From Chthonomonas sp. (GTDB taxonomy: Bacteria > Armatimonadota > Fimbriimonadia > Fimbriimonadales > Fimbriimonadaceae), in the NCBI GenBank assembly GCA_016788425.1, contig JAEURQ010000001.1:186001-250000 (forward strand): a DNA stretch of 64,000 nt. The letters run 5' to 3'. Position 1 is the first letter of the stretch; each line of letters begins with the position of its first letter. Below are positions 50,701 through 58,449 of the stretch, piece by piece. The position numbers were made by a program, and so were the translations under genes. Under the pieces are notes generated by a model. It ran no database searches and was not told the origin of the DNA. It was given only the letters and a program-made list of their open reading frames with translations.

Positions 50701-50812
50701 GGATTCGGTGGACCCCAAGTTCGTCGGTCGCAACGAGACCTGCCCGTGCGGCAGCGGCTTGAAATTCAAAGCGTGCCACTACGCGATCTTCCGCGAAAAG
50801 GGGACGATCTAA
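47756..50812 (+). CDS. secA: Protein translocase ATPase SecA
   Basis: Drives preproteins through SecYEG. The 1018-residue protein is longer than the usual ~850-900. NBD1 has the Walker A MRTGEGKT (about residue 100), [14 protein letters not shown] and the Walker B [28 protein letters not shown] and VTIPTHR lie at the NBD1/NBD2 border, and NBD2 contains [25 protein letters not shown] and [18 protein letters not shown]. The zinc tail [17 protein letters not shown], which contacts SecB or ribosomes, closes it. Extra length comes from an insertion before YLCDVTYG (about 160-195) and one of roughly 90 residues in NBD2 after [10 protein letters not shown]. The start ATG at 47756 follows the small SecM-like ORF by 78 bp; the downstream gene starts 2 bp after its stop. 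Confidence 0.97.
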   Translation: [1018 protein letters not shown]

Positions 50813-50814
50813 GC

Positions 50815-51798
50815 GTGAAACTCGGTCTGTTTTTGGCCTTGTTCGGCGATAAATCGCTGGACGAGGCTTTGCAGATTTGTGCTGCCGAAGGACTGCAAGC
50901 CGTGGAGATCGGGGCGGGTGCCTACCCCGGCAACGCGCACCTGAACGTGGACGAACTGCTGAGCTCCAGCGAGGCGCGTGACCGTCTGTTGGGCAAGTTG
51001 GCCGACCACGGCCTGAGCATCTCGGCGATCAGTGTGCACGGGAACCCGATTCACCCGAACGGCGAAATCGCTCGGGCTCACCACGATGCGTTTGTTCAGG
51101 GCGTCGAACTTGCCGCCGCGCTCGGCGTGCGCAAGCTCAACGGCTTTAGCGGCTGCCCCGGCGATGGTCCGAACGCAACAAACCCGAACTGGGTGACCTG
51201 CGCTTGGCCGGACGAGTTTCGCGACATTTTGGATTGGCAGTGGAACCAATCCGTCATGCCGTACTGGTCCGAGCAGGCGAAGCTCCTCGCTCAGCACGAG
51301 GTGGAGTTCGGCATCGAAATGCATCCCGGTTTTGTGGTCTACAACAACGACACGCTGTTGAAGCTGCGCCGCGGGCTCGGCGACAATGGCCGCTGGATCG
51401 GCGCGAACTTCGACCCCAGCCACCTGTGGTGGCAAGGCGTGGACCCGCTACTCGCGGTGCGCGAATTGCTGGAAGAGCGAGCCGTCTTCCACGTTCACGC
51501 CAAGGACCTAACCATTGATCCGCTGAATTCCGGTCGCAACGGCAACCTCGACACCAAATCGTATGGTGCCATCCATGCGCGTTCGTGGGTGTTCCGCTCG
51601 TGCGGATTCGGGCATGGCGTGGAGTGGTGGCGCAGTTTTGTGAGCACGCTTCGCACGTTTGGCTACGACCACGTGCTGAGCATTGAGCACGAAGACGGGC
51701 TGATGAGCACGATGGAAGGCCTCCGCGCCGCGATCGGCACGCTCAAGCAAGCCGTGATCACCGAATCCGCCGGACCGATGTTTTGGGCTCGCGACTAA
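50815..51798 (+). CDS. Sugar phosphate isomerase/epimerase-type TIM-barrel protein
   Basis: A 327-residue TIM-barrel of the AP endonuclease 2/xylose isomerase-like superfamily, starting at GTG 50815 (KLGLFLALFGDKSLDEALQICAAEGLQAVEIGAG). Metal-binding residues are seen in ISAISVHGNPIHPNG (His), VEFGIEMHPGF (Glu/His), NFDPSHLWWQG (Asp/His), FHVHAKD (His) and VLSIEHEDG (Glu), fitting a keto-sugar or cyclitol isomerase or dehydratase; the substrate is unknown. It begins 2 bp after the secA stop, so it is likely co-transcribed with secA, although no functional tie is apparent. Confidence 0.8.
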   Translation: MKLGLFLALFGDKSLDEALQICAAEGLQAVEIGAGAYPGNAHLNVDELLSSSEARDRLLGKLADHGLSISAISVHGNPIHPNGEIARAHHDAFVQGVELAAALGVRKLNGFSGCPGDGPNATNPNWVTCAWPDEFRDILDWQWNQSVMPYWSEQAKLLAQHEVEFGIEMHPGFVVYNNDTLLKLRRGLGDNGRWIGANFDPSHLWWQGVDPLLAVRELLEERAVFHVHAKDLTIDPLNSGRNGNLDTKSYGAIHARSWVFRSCGFGHGVEWWRSFVSTLRTFGYDHVLSIEHEDGLMSTMEGLRAAIGTLKQAVITESAGPMFWARD

Positions 51799-51804
51799 GC
51801 GAGC

Positions 51805-52215
51805 CTACTTTCCGTCGGCGCGCGTAAAGAGCAGCAGGCTGCCGATCATCGAGCCTTCCGGAGCGATGAGGGTGAGCTTCTTGTTGTCGTCGCTCGGCTT
51901 AAGCTGAAGTCCCTCTAGCGAGCCGCGCATCTGCTCGTTCTTGCCGGACGAAACCTTCAGCTCCAGGTTGCCGCTCGGCAAGGTGCTCCACGTGCCGGCG
52001 ACTTCGCCGACTACCGGCAGGTTCAGGGTGAACGTTTTGTCGGTCCGCAACTCCATGTTCAGGCGCACGGTGGGCAGCTGGGTTTTTAGAGCCGCGCGCA
52101 GCATAAACGGCACACTCTCGTTGGCGTCGAGGATCGCTTCCCACTTGCCGACAAACGGCGAGGAGTTGAACGCGCATCCGGTGAGGAGTACGAGCGGCAG
52201 GAGTCGGCGCAGCAT
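51805..52215 (-). CDS. Small lipoprotein
   Basis: A 136-residue lipoprotein. The signal peptide MLRRLLPLVLLTGC ends in a lipobox Cys at residue 14. The mature part is beta-rich and starts SSPFVGKWEAIL, resembling a small lipocalin-like domain (VGKWE opening, TFTLNLPVVGEVAGTW and LTLIAPEGSMIGSLLLFTR strands). Binding specificity is unknown. It converges on the TIM-barrel gene with a 6-bp gap and diverges from efp. Confidence 0.7.
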   Translation of the reverse strand: MLRRLLPLVLLTGCAFNSSPFVGKWEAILDANESVPFMLRAALKTQLPTVRLNMELRTDKTFTLNLPVVGEVAGTWSTLPSGNLELKVSSGKNEQMRGSLEGLQLKPSDDNKKLTLIAPEGSMIGSLLLFTRADGK

Positions 52216-52285
52216 AGGTCACATTCGGAAACGAAATTGGCCGGTCAAAAGTTTCGATTCGGGTACCCTTAGGGGCGAACTTCCT

Positions 52286-52858
52286 ATGGCAATTGATACC
52301 AGCGACTTCAAAAATGGCTTAGCGATCTACATCGATGGCGACGTGTACCAGATCATTGAGTTTCAGCATGTCAAGCCAGGCAAGGGCGGCGCATTTGTCC
52401 GCACCAAGCTCCGCCGGTTGAAGAACGATTCGACGATCGAAAAGACTTTCCGCTCCGGCGAAAAGTTTGACTCGGCGTACCTGGAGAAGAAGAAGTTTCA
52501 GTACCTCTACAAGGCCGGCGACGAAGTGACGCTGATGGACATGGACACCTACGAGCAGGTCGCCGTGGATGCCACCGCGCTCGGCTCGGGCATGAAGTTC
52601 CTCAAAGAAGAAGCGGAAGTCACGGGCATGCTGGTGGACGACGTCGCGATCGGCTACGAAGTGCCGAACTTTGTCGAGCTGGAAATCACCAGCTGCGACC
52701 CCGGCTACAAGGGCGACACGGTGAGCGGCAGCAGCATGAAGAACGCGGTGCTGGAAACCGGCGCCAACATCCAGGTGCCGTATCACATCAAGGAAGGCGA
52801 TGTGATTAAGGTGGACACGCGCAGCGAGTCGTACCTGGAACGCGTCAACCGTAAGTAA
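52286..52858 (+). CDS. efp: Elongation factor P
   Basis: Relieves ribosome pausing at consecutive prolines. The 190-residue protein starts at ATG 52286 (MAIDTSDFKNGLAIYIDGD). The loop HVKPGKGGAFVRTKLR holds K33 at the tip position that is modified in many bacteria; no modification enzyme lies nearby. The C-terminal OB domains end with the family motif VPYHIKEGDVIKVDTRSESYLERV. It stands alone between a divergent lipoprotein gene and rplK, with a likely terminator after it. Confidence 0.96.
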   Translation: MAIDTSDFKNGLAIYIDGDVYQIIEFQHVKPGKGGAFVRTKLRRLKNDSTIEKTFRSGEKFDSAYLEKKKFQYLYKAGDEVTLMDMDTYEQVAVDATALGSGMKFLKEEAEVTGMLVDDVAIGYEVPNFVELEITSCDPGYKGDTVSGSSMKNAVLETGANIQVPYHIKEGDVIKVDTRSESYLERVNRK

Positions 52859-52877
52859 TTCGAGGGCTGGGCCAGCG

Positions 52878-52900
52878 GCGTGAGGTATACTCACGCTTCT
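52878..52900 (+). terminator. Hairpin after efp
   Basis: GCGTGAG (52878-52884) with CTCACGC (52890-52896), 5-nt loop GTATA, then TTCT. The T run is short, so termination is only likely. TATACT-like bases in the loop could alternatively be part of an rplK promoter. Confidence 0.5.
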
Positions 52901-52945
52901 GTCGCCTAAGCTTCCCTCTAGTGCGACCTTTATAGGATCACAACG

Positions 52946-53371
52946 ATGGCAAAGAAAGTCACAAGCATTATCAAGTTGAATATCGCGGCTGGGAAGGGAA
53001 CCCCCGCTCCCCCGGTTGGACCCGCACTCGGTCAAGCCGGGATCAACATGATGGAATTTCTCAAGAAGTTCAACGAAATGACCGCCCCGCAAATGGGCTA
53101 CACGGTTCCCGTTGAAATCACGGTTTTCGAAGACCGAAGCTACTCCTTCATCGTCAAGGCCCCGCTTTCGAGCGACCTCATTAAGCGAGCCGCCGGCATC
53201 GACAAGGGCGCCAGCAACCCGCTGACCGACAAGGCCGGAACCCTCAGCAAGGACAAACTCCGCGAAGTCGCCAAGGTCAAAATGCGAGACTTCAACACCG
53301 ACGACGAAGAAATGGCCATGCGCATTCTCGCCGGTACCGCCCGTTCCATGGGCGTCAAAATCGAAGACTAA
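52946..53371 (+). CDS. rplK: 50S ribosomal protein L11
   Basis: Binds 23S rRNA in the GTPase-associated centre and is needed for the stringent response. The 141-residue protein has the full L11 pattern: KLNIAAGKGTPAPPVGPALGQAGINMMEF, then YTVPVEITVFEDRSYSFIVKAP and the RNA-binding domain ending RILAGTARSMGV. In most bacteria rplK is followed by rplA, rplJ and rplL and preceded by secE-nusG; here it is alone and closed by a terminator, which is unusual. Confidence 0.97.
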   Translation: MAKKVTSIIKLNIAAGKGTPAPPVGPALGQAGINMMEFLKKFNEMTAPQMGYTVPVEITVFEDRSYSFIVKAPLSSDLIKRAAGIDKGASNPLTDKAGTLSKDKLREVAKVKMRDFNTDDEEMAMRILAGTARSMGVKIED

Positions 53372-53383
53372 TCGGTCTTTCCG

Positions 53384-53421
53384 AAGGGGAACGTGGAACT
53401 AGGTCCATGTTCCCCTTTTTT
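53384..53421 (+). terminator. Terminator of rplK
   Basis: AAGGGGAACGTGGA (53384-53397) pairs with TCCATGTTCCCCTT (53404-53417), one G-T pair, and ends in a run of Ts. A strong intrinsic terminator. Confidence 0.93.
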
Positions 53422-53491
53422 GAACCCAAAAGTTTCTTTGGAATTCCAATAAACGGGGATGACTCATTCGACGAGTTCACCCGTCTATACA

Positions 53492-54064
53492 ATGAAAAAC
53501 GTGCGATCACTTTTGCTCCTGGCAACCTGTCTTGGTGGGTTCGGATTGGCTTATGCCGACCCGGATAAGGAAGCGCACGGCCCCTCGCAAGACATCGCCG
53601 ACCTCATTCGTGAGGCCGCCGGAGCCGAAGCCGCCATCATCGCGGCCGGAATGATCAAGGAGGGCCAGAGCAGCGACCTCGCCACGTTTCTCCGCTATCC
53701 GACCGACGAAATCGCGGTCGTCGAACTCAAGGGTTCACAGATTCGCCAAGCCTTGGCCAAGTCCGTGTCGCTGTATCCAAGTCCGTACGATAGCTTTTTG
53801 CAGCTGAGCAACATGGACGCGAGCTTCAAAAAGTCGGCGTCGCCGGACGCTCGGCTGGAATTCGCCAACTTGGGCGGCCAGCGCCTCGACGATAAGCGTA
53901 GCTACCAAGTTGCGATGCCGGCCACACTCGCACGCGGGGGCCTCGGCTTCTTCCGCATCTGGGATAAGAACCAGATCAAGAAGACGCTCAACGGCATCAC
54001 GCTCGAATCCGTGGTCAAGGGCAAAGCCGCCGCTGGCTCAGCGCCGCGCTGGCGGATGAGCTAA
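53492..54064 (+). CDS. Exported 5'-nucleotidase C-terminal domain protein
   Basis: A 190-residue protein with signal peptide MKNVRSLLLLATCLGGFGLAYA. The rest reads like the substrate-binding C-terminal domain of 5'-nucleotidase/UshA-type enzymes: AEAAIIAAGMIKEGQSSDLATFLRYPTDEIAVVELKGSQI and the closing LDDKRSYQVAMPATLARGGLGFF. The metallophosphatase domain that would make it an active nucleotidase is absent, so it may be a binding protein or partner. The start at 53492 places the signal peptide first. Its last 27 bp overlap the 3' end of the convergent ceramidase-like gene. Confidence 0.72.
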   Translation: MKNVRSLLLLATCLGGFGLAYADPDKEAHGPSQDIADLIREAAGAEAAIIAAGMIKEGQSSDLATFLRYPTDEIAVVELKGSQIRQALAKSVSLYPSPYDSFLQLSNMDASFKKSASPDARLEFANLGGQRLDDKRSYQVAMPATLARGGLGFFRIWDKNQIKKTLNGITLESVVKGKAAAGSAPRWRMS

Positions 54065-55222
54065 GGCGTTCAACGCCTGCGCTACCCGCTCCACCATTTG
54101 CGTGCCCGAATCGCGTCCGTGCAACTGGAGGTTCGCCTCGTATCCCCCTCGGTCGTAATCCTCCGGGGAAAGCACATAACCGATCCATCCGTTCACATGA
54201 GCGACGGGGAGCGTCCAAGTGAATCCAAGCACTCGGCCCTGCCGAGCAATCTGGCGGCCCAGTTCGGCGCTGGGCTCGCCGCCGACGCCAATCACCGCGA
54301 GCTTGCCGAGGCGAAATCCGGTGATTCGGCCTTGCGGCGGCGCGAAGCGGTTCACCACCGTTTGCGCCAGCTCCGGCGTCACGCCGTACTCTTTCGCAAA
54401 GTTCTTGTGAGGCTGCGGTTTGGCGCAGTCGTATGGCTGGTCAAAAATATCAAACTTCAGGTCAAGGGGGGCGCGACTTGCTCGTGCCAGCCCACCGCGG
54501 ACGTCCCGCCGAAACTGCTGAATCCGAGCTTCGGGAGTAGGGCCTGGCATTGCCGGTGAGACATCGCCGAGCGCGCCCTGCGAGATAATCTGAGCGTCTA
54601 CCGCGCTGGGCCAATCGCGCCGAGTTTGCAACTCGGTCGGGTCGTAGTTCACCGGATGAGCGGCGTAGTTGAACCAGATGTTGCGGCCATTCAGCTGAAT
54701 CATGGTCGCCAGGGTGTCGGGCTGGGCAAACTTGCGGCGACCCCGATTCCGCGCCATCCGCCACGTCAACACCTCGGCCGACCGAACGGGCTGCCACCCT
54801 TTGTCGGCGGCCAGAATCGAGGCCGCAATCCGCTCGGCGTACCACGTCATCCAGCGCTTTCGGAACGTCGCGATGCCGGGAATCGGGATCGTCATCCGAT
54901 CGTTTAGCATCTGCGAATCTGGCGCGCAGTGAGTATGCGTCGCGTGGAGAAACAGCGTGGTGCCAGCGGGGAGGCGCTCAGCCACCGCCGCCCGCAACGA
55001 CTCGGGGATGGTGAGCAAATCGCACGAGGCGACAAACATGGTTCGACCTTGCCGCAAGCCGAGAACGCGCACGCCCAACTCTTCGCCGCCGGGCTGCAGG
55101 TTTGCGCCCTTTCGTTCGGTGTAGCCGCCCAGGGGCAGCGGCTCGGGCGGAGTGAGCGCCGCGTAGCCGGTGGTGAACTCCAAATTTGAACCCGCCAAAA
55201 GCACCCAAGCGAGTCCAATCAT
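54038..55222 (-). CDS. Neutral ceramidase-like secreted hydrolase
   Basis: A 394-residue exported protein of the neutral/alkaline non-lysosomal ceramidase superfamily. The N-terminus (MIGLAWVLLAGSNLEFTTG) acts as signal sequence. Family motifs include PLPLGGYTERKG, the zinc ligands in FLHATHTHCAP, the segment NYAAHPVNYDP and GALGDVSPAMPG with the catalytic serine. Family members cleave ceramide to sphingosine and fatty acid; some are only amide hydrolases of unknown substrate, so the substrate is not certain. The start at 55222 is chosen over one at 55243 because on the minus strand a TACAAT hexamer lies 6 nt upstream of it. Confidence 0.78.
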   Translation of the reverse strand: MIGLAWVLLAGSNLEFTTGYAALTPPEPLPLGGYTERKGANLQPGGEELGVRVLGLRQGRTMFVASCDLLTIPESLRAAVAERLPAGTTLFLHATHTHCAPDSQMLNDRMTIPIPGIATFRKRWMTWYAERIAASILAADKGWQPVRSAEVLTWRMARNRGRRKFAQPDTLATMIQLNGRNIWFNYAAHPVNYDPTELQTRRDWPSAVDAQIISQGALGDVSPAMPGPTPEARIQQFRRDVRGGLARASRAPLDLKFDIFDQPYDCAKPQPHKNFAKEYGVTPELAQTVVNRFAPPQGRITGFRLGKLAVIGVGGEPSAELGRQIARQGRVLGFTWTLPVAHVNGWIGYVLSPEDYDRGGYEANLQLHGRDSGTQMVERVAQALNALAHPPARR

Positions 55223-55228
55223 GCTTCG

Positions 55229-55234
55229 ATTGTA
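55229..55234 (-). promoter_or_regulatory. -10-like hexamer TACAAT, leaderless ceramidase-like gene
   Basis: On the minus strand TACAAT is followed by CGAAGC and the ATG at 55222, a 6-nt gap. Confidence 0.5.
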
Positions 55235-55256
55235 TCGGAACACCTGGTGAAAATGC

Positions 55257-55262
55257 TAAAAT
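55257..55262 (+). promoter_or_regulatory. -10-like hexamer TAAAAT before the Ig-like gene
   Basis: TAAAAT ends 8 nt before the ATG at 55271, without a ribosome site. It is back to back with the divergent ceramidase-like promoter. Confidence 0.45.
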
Positions 55263-55270
55263 ACTCCCGC

Positions 55271-56893
55271 ATGAGCTTTCGAATCAGCCTGAGCACCGAC
55301 CACCTCGCGGTCGAACCGGGCAACGCCCAACCGCTCTCGGTGACCGTGAATCACGAGGGCGACGAGGTCGAAAGTTTTGAACTTGCAGTGAAGGGAATTG
55401 ACTCCACTTGGGTCGCGATTCCCGTGCCAAGTTTCGAGATCGAGCCGACCGGCTCGCGCACCGAACGCCTCCTCTTGCGCATGCCGCGCGAAACCGATTC
55501 CCGCGCTGGGCTCTATCCCTTCGTCATCAGTGTGCGCAGCTTGGCGACTGGCGAATCGCGCGAGCAGCAAGGAATTCTCGAGATCAAGCCGTACCACAAC
55601 ATCAACGTGGATGTGAACCCGAAGAAGGCGACGGTCAGCCCGACCCAGCCCAAGGCCAAGTTTGAACTTACGGTGATGAATCTGGGGAACCAGGAAGCCT
55701 CAATCCAGCTTTACGCCACGGACGTGGACGATCAGTGCGTGTTCGAATTCGACATGGATCGCGTGACGCTCGCGCCCGGTCAGCAACGCACCGTCGGCAT
55801 GACCGCCGGATCGGGCAAAAAGAAGCTGGTCACGGCCGCGCGTTTGCACGGGTTTTCGGTCACCGCGCGCAGCACCGAGCTGCCGGGACTCATGGCGAGT
55901 TCGCAGGCGCAACTCGAAGAACGGGCCGCTCTCACCCCGGGCACCGTCGTCGGTGGGGTTGCATTGCTGACCCTGGCAGGTGCCTGGCTCTACGCGTTCC
56001 CCAAGCCGCCCAAGGTGCTCGATCTCGTTGTGGATTCGCAGATCACGGCCGGAGCATCGCTTCGCGTGGATTGGCGGTCAGAACATGCGACCGCATTCGA
56101 GGTCCTGATCAACGGCAAAGTTGTTAAGCGAAGCCTGGACGGCACCGGTTTCGTGCTGATTCCGATGGCCGATCCCGGGACTTACGAAGTCGTGGGCCGG
56201 GCGATTGACGGCAAGCAATCCGATGAGCGCCGCCAGCAGCTCGTCGTGAACCCCAAGCCGGAAGCCATCGCGCCCGAAATCCTTGAGTTCTCGGCCAGCC
56301 CCGAGCGTTGCCCCAAGGGCGGCACCGTGACCATCACGTACAAACTCGGCCCGAACGTGTCGCGCGCGACCCTCGCGCCCCTCGGCCAAATTCTGGATCC
56401 GAAACGCGAGTCCATCCAGGTCACGGCCACGCAAGAAGGCGAGATCGAATACACGCTGGTGGCCGAATCGTCGGATGGCCTCACCCAGAGCAAGGTCGCC
56501 AAAATCACGGTGTTCAAAGAAACTTTGGCCAAGCTCATCGCCTTCAAAATCGACAAGAAGGAGATCAATCTTGGCGAGTCCATTACGCTCGATTGGCAGA
56601 GCACGGGCACCGTCCGCGCCGAACTCAGCGATGGCAAGGAGACCAAAACCGTGAGCGCGACCGGCACCATGGTGCTTTCGCCCTCGGAGAACACCACCAT
56701 CACGCTCACCCTCTTCGACTCCGAGGGCAACAAGGTGGTCGAGACAACCCGCGTCAAGGTCAAAAAGCCGGTGGAACCCAAGCCTACGCCCGATGGCCCG
56801 GTCTCGCCCGCCGATGACGACGCGACCAAGCCCAAGACGGCGCCGACTTCCACCCCGATCGAGAAGCCCAAAACCACTGAACCCACCGCATGA
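55271..56893 (+). CDS. Single-pass membrane protein with Ig-like domains
   Basis: A 540-residue protein without signal peptide. The first 220 residues are beta-rich and contain two Ig-like units (LSVTVNHEGDEVESFELAV, KFELTVMNLGNQEASIQLY) like those of COG1470-type proteins. A membrane helix follows at about residues 228-248 (TVVGGVALLTLAGAWLYAF), then more Ig-like units (VRVDW-type strands, LGESITLDWQSTGTVRAEL) and a Pro/Thr-rich tail. The arrangement suggests an N-terminal cytoplasmic or tail-anchored layout, not resolved. Its stop overlaps the purH start by ATGA, so the two are co-translated despite unrelated apparent roles. Confidence 0.72.
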   Translation: MSFRISLSTDHLAVEPGNAQPLSVTVNHEGDEVESFELAVKGIDSTWVAIPVPSFEIEPTGSRTERLLLRMPRETDSRAGLYPFVISVRSLATGESREQQGILEIKPYHNINVDVNPKKATVSPTQPKAKFELTVMNLGNQEASIQLYATDVDDQCVFEFDMDRVTLAPGQQRTVGMTAGSGKKKLVTAARLHGFSVTARSTELPGLMASSQAQLEERAALTPGTVVGGVALLTLAGAWLYAFPKPPKVLDLVVDSQITAGASLRVDWRSEHATAFEVLINGKVVKRSLDGTGFVLIPMADPGTYEVVGRAIDGKQSDERRQQLVVNPKPEAIAPEILEFSASPERCPKGGTVTITYKLGPNVSRATLAPLGQILDPKRESIQVTATQEGEIEYTLVAESSDGLTQSKVAKITVFKETLAKLIAFKIDKKEINLGESITLDWQSTGTVRAELSDGKETKTVSATGTMVLSPSENTTITLTLFDSEGNKVVETTRVKVKKPVEPKPTPDGPVSPADDDATKPKTAPTSTPIEKPKTTEPTA

Positions 56894-58419
56894 GAGCCCT
56901 GCTATCCGTTACTGACAAAACCGGTGTCGTCGAGTTCGCTCGCGGCCTCATTGACCATGGCTACGAGATTCTGAGCACTGGCGGAACCGCGCGCGCGCTT
57001 CGTGAGGCGGGTCTCACGGTGACCGATGTGGCCGAAGTGACCAACTTCCCCGAGATGCTCGAAGGCCGCGTCAAGACGCTGCACCCGGCGATTCACGGCG
57101 GTCTCCTTGGTGACGTCAGCAAGGCCGATCACGTGAGCCAAATGTCGGAAGCCGGGATTCAGCCGATTGACCTTCTCGCCGTGAACCTGTATGCGTTTGA
57201 AGCCACGGTGACCCAACCGCACACGCTGGCCGAGGCGGTCGAGAGCATTGACATTGGCGGCCCGGCGATGATCCGCGCGGCCAGCAAGAACTTTCAGCAC
57301 GTCACCGTCGTGGTGAACCCGAGCGACTACGAGCGCGTGCTCGCGGCCATCGCCGACGGCTCGGTCGCGAAGCTCCGGCCCGAGCTCATGGCGAGTGCGT
57401 TTCGGCACACGGCCTACTACGATTCCAAAATCTCGACGTACTTTACGCGGGTGTTCGGTGGCGACACGTTTGCCAGCGAACTGACCACCGGGCTGAAGCT
57501 CAAGGAGAGCATGCGCTACGGAGAAAACCCTCACCAAGCGGGAGCGTTCTACGTCGATACGCTCGGCGCTAAGGGGCTCGCGCAAGCCGAGCAATTGTGG
57601 GGCAAACCGCTCGGCTACAACAACATCCTTGATGGCGATGCCGCCTGGGAGCTTGTGGCCGACCTGGATCCGGGCGCATGCGCCATCATCAAGCACGGCA
57701 ACCCGTGCGGCGCGGCGATCATGGGCAACTTCGCCGACAGCTACGCCGAGGCTCGTAAGAGCGATCCGATCAGCGCGTTCGGAGGGATCGCCGCATTTAA
57801 CGGCGAAATTGACCTTGCCGTCGCTGAGGCGATGACGGCGAAAGGCAACTTCCTGGAGGTCGTCATTGGCACGAGTTTCACGCCAGAAGCGGTGGAGATT
57901 TTCAAGAATCGCGCGGGCTGGGGGCAAGACGTTCGTCTGCTCGCCGCGCCGCTCCCCACCAACGAACGCGACCTTACCTACCGCAGCATTCGCGGCGGCA
58001 TGCTGGTGCAAGAGGCCGACGAAGAGCCAGAAACCCGGTGGGAACTGGTCACCGAAAGCAAGCCAACCGGCGAAGAATGGAACGCGCTTCACCTCATGTG
58101 GTGGATCGTCAAGCACGTCAAAAGCAACGCGATTGTCGTCGGTGATGCGCAGCGCCTACTCGGCGTGGGTGCCGGTCAAATGAATCGCGTGCAAAGCGTG
58201 CGCCTCGCCATTGAGCAAGCGGGCGATCGGGTTGGGGGCGCGGTGCTTGCGAGCGACGCCTTTTTCCCGTTCCCGGATAGCATCGAGACGGCGGCCGCGG
58301 CGGGAATCCGCGCGATTATCCAACCCGGCGGAAGCAAGAAAGATGGCGATGTCATTGCCGCGGCGAACGAAAAAGGGATCGCCATGGTTCTAACTGGATA
58401 TCGACACTTCCGACACTAA
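56890..58419 (+). CDS. purH: Bifunctional AICAR formyltransferase/IMP cyclohydrolase
   Basis: Carries out the last two steps of purine synthesis. The 509-residue protein starts at ATG 56890. The N-terminal MGS-like cyclohydrolase domain has [18 protein letters not shown] and [15 protein letters not shown]. The C-terminal transformylase domain has [27 protein letters not shown] (K-H and N-P-C-G active-site motif), [23 protein letters not shown] and [18 protein letters not shown] with [13 protein letters not shown]. It is translationally coupled to the preceding Ig-like membrane protein (ATGA). Confidence 0.96.
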   Translation: MRALLSVTDKTGVVEFARGLIDHGYEILSTGGTARALREAGLTVTDVAEVTNFPEMLEGRVKTLHPAIHGGLLGDVSKADHVSQMSEAGIQPIDLLAVNLYAFEATVTQPHTLAEAVESIDIGGPAMIRAASKNFQHVTVVVNPSDYERVLAAIADGSVAKLRPELMASAFRHTAYYDSKISTYFTRVFGGDTFASELTTGLKLKESMRYGENPHQAGAFYVDTLGAKGLAQAEQLWGKPLGYNNILDGDAAWELVADLDPGACAIIKHGNPCGAAIMGNFADSYAEARKSDPISAFGGIAAFNGEIDLAVAEAMTAKGNFLEVVIGTSFTPEAVEIFKNRAGWGQDVRLLAAPLPTNERDLTYRSIRGGMLVQEADEEPETRWELVTESKPTGEEWNALHLMWWIVKHVKSNAIVVGDAQRLLGVGAGQMNRVQSVRLAIEQAGDRVGGAVLASDAFFPFPDSIETAAAAGIRAIIQPGGSKKDGDVIAAANEKGIAMVLTGYRHFRH

Positions 58420-58449
58420 GAATTAGAAGTAGAATAGGAGCAACCGGTA

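Noticed and set aside
47768-50779. 1003-codon open frame antisense to secA
   Set aside because: It mirrors secA codon by codon and has no domain; secA has every conserved motif.
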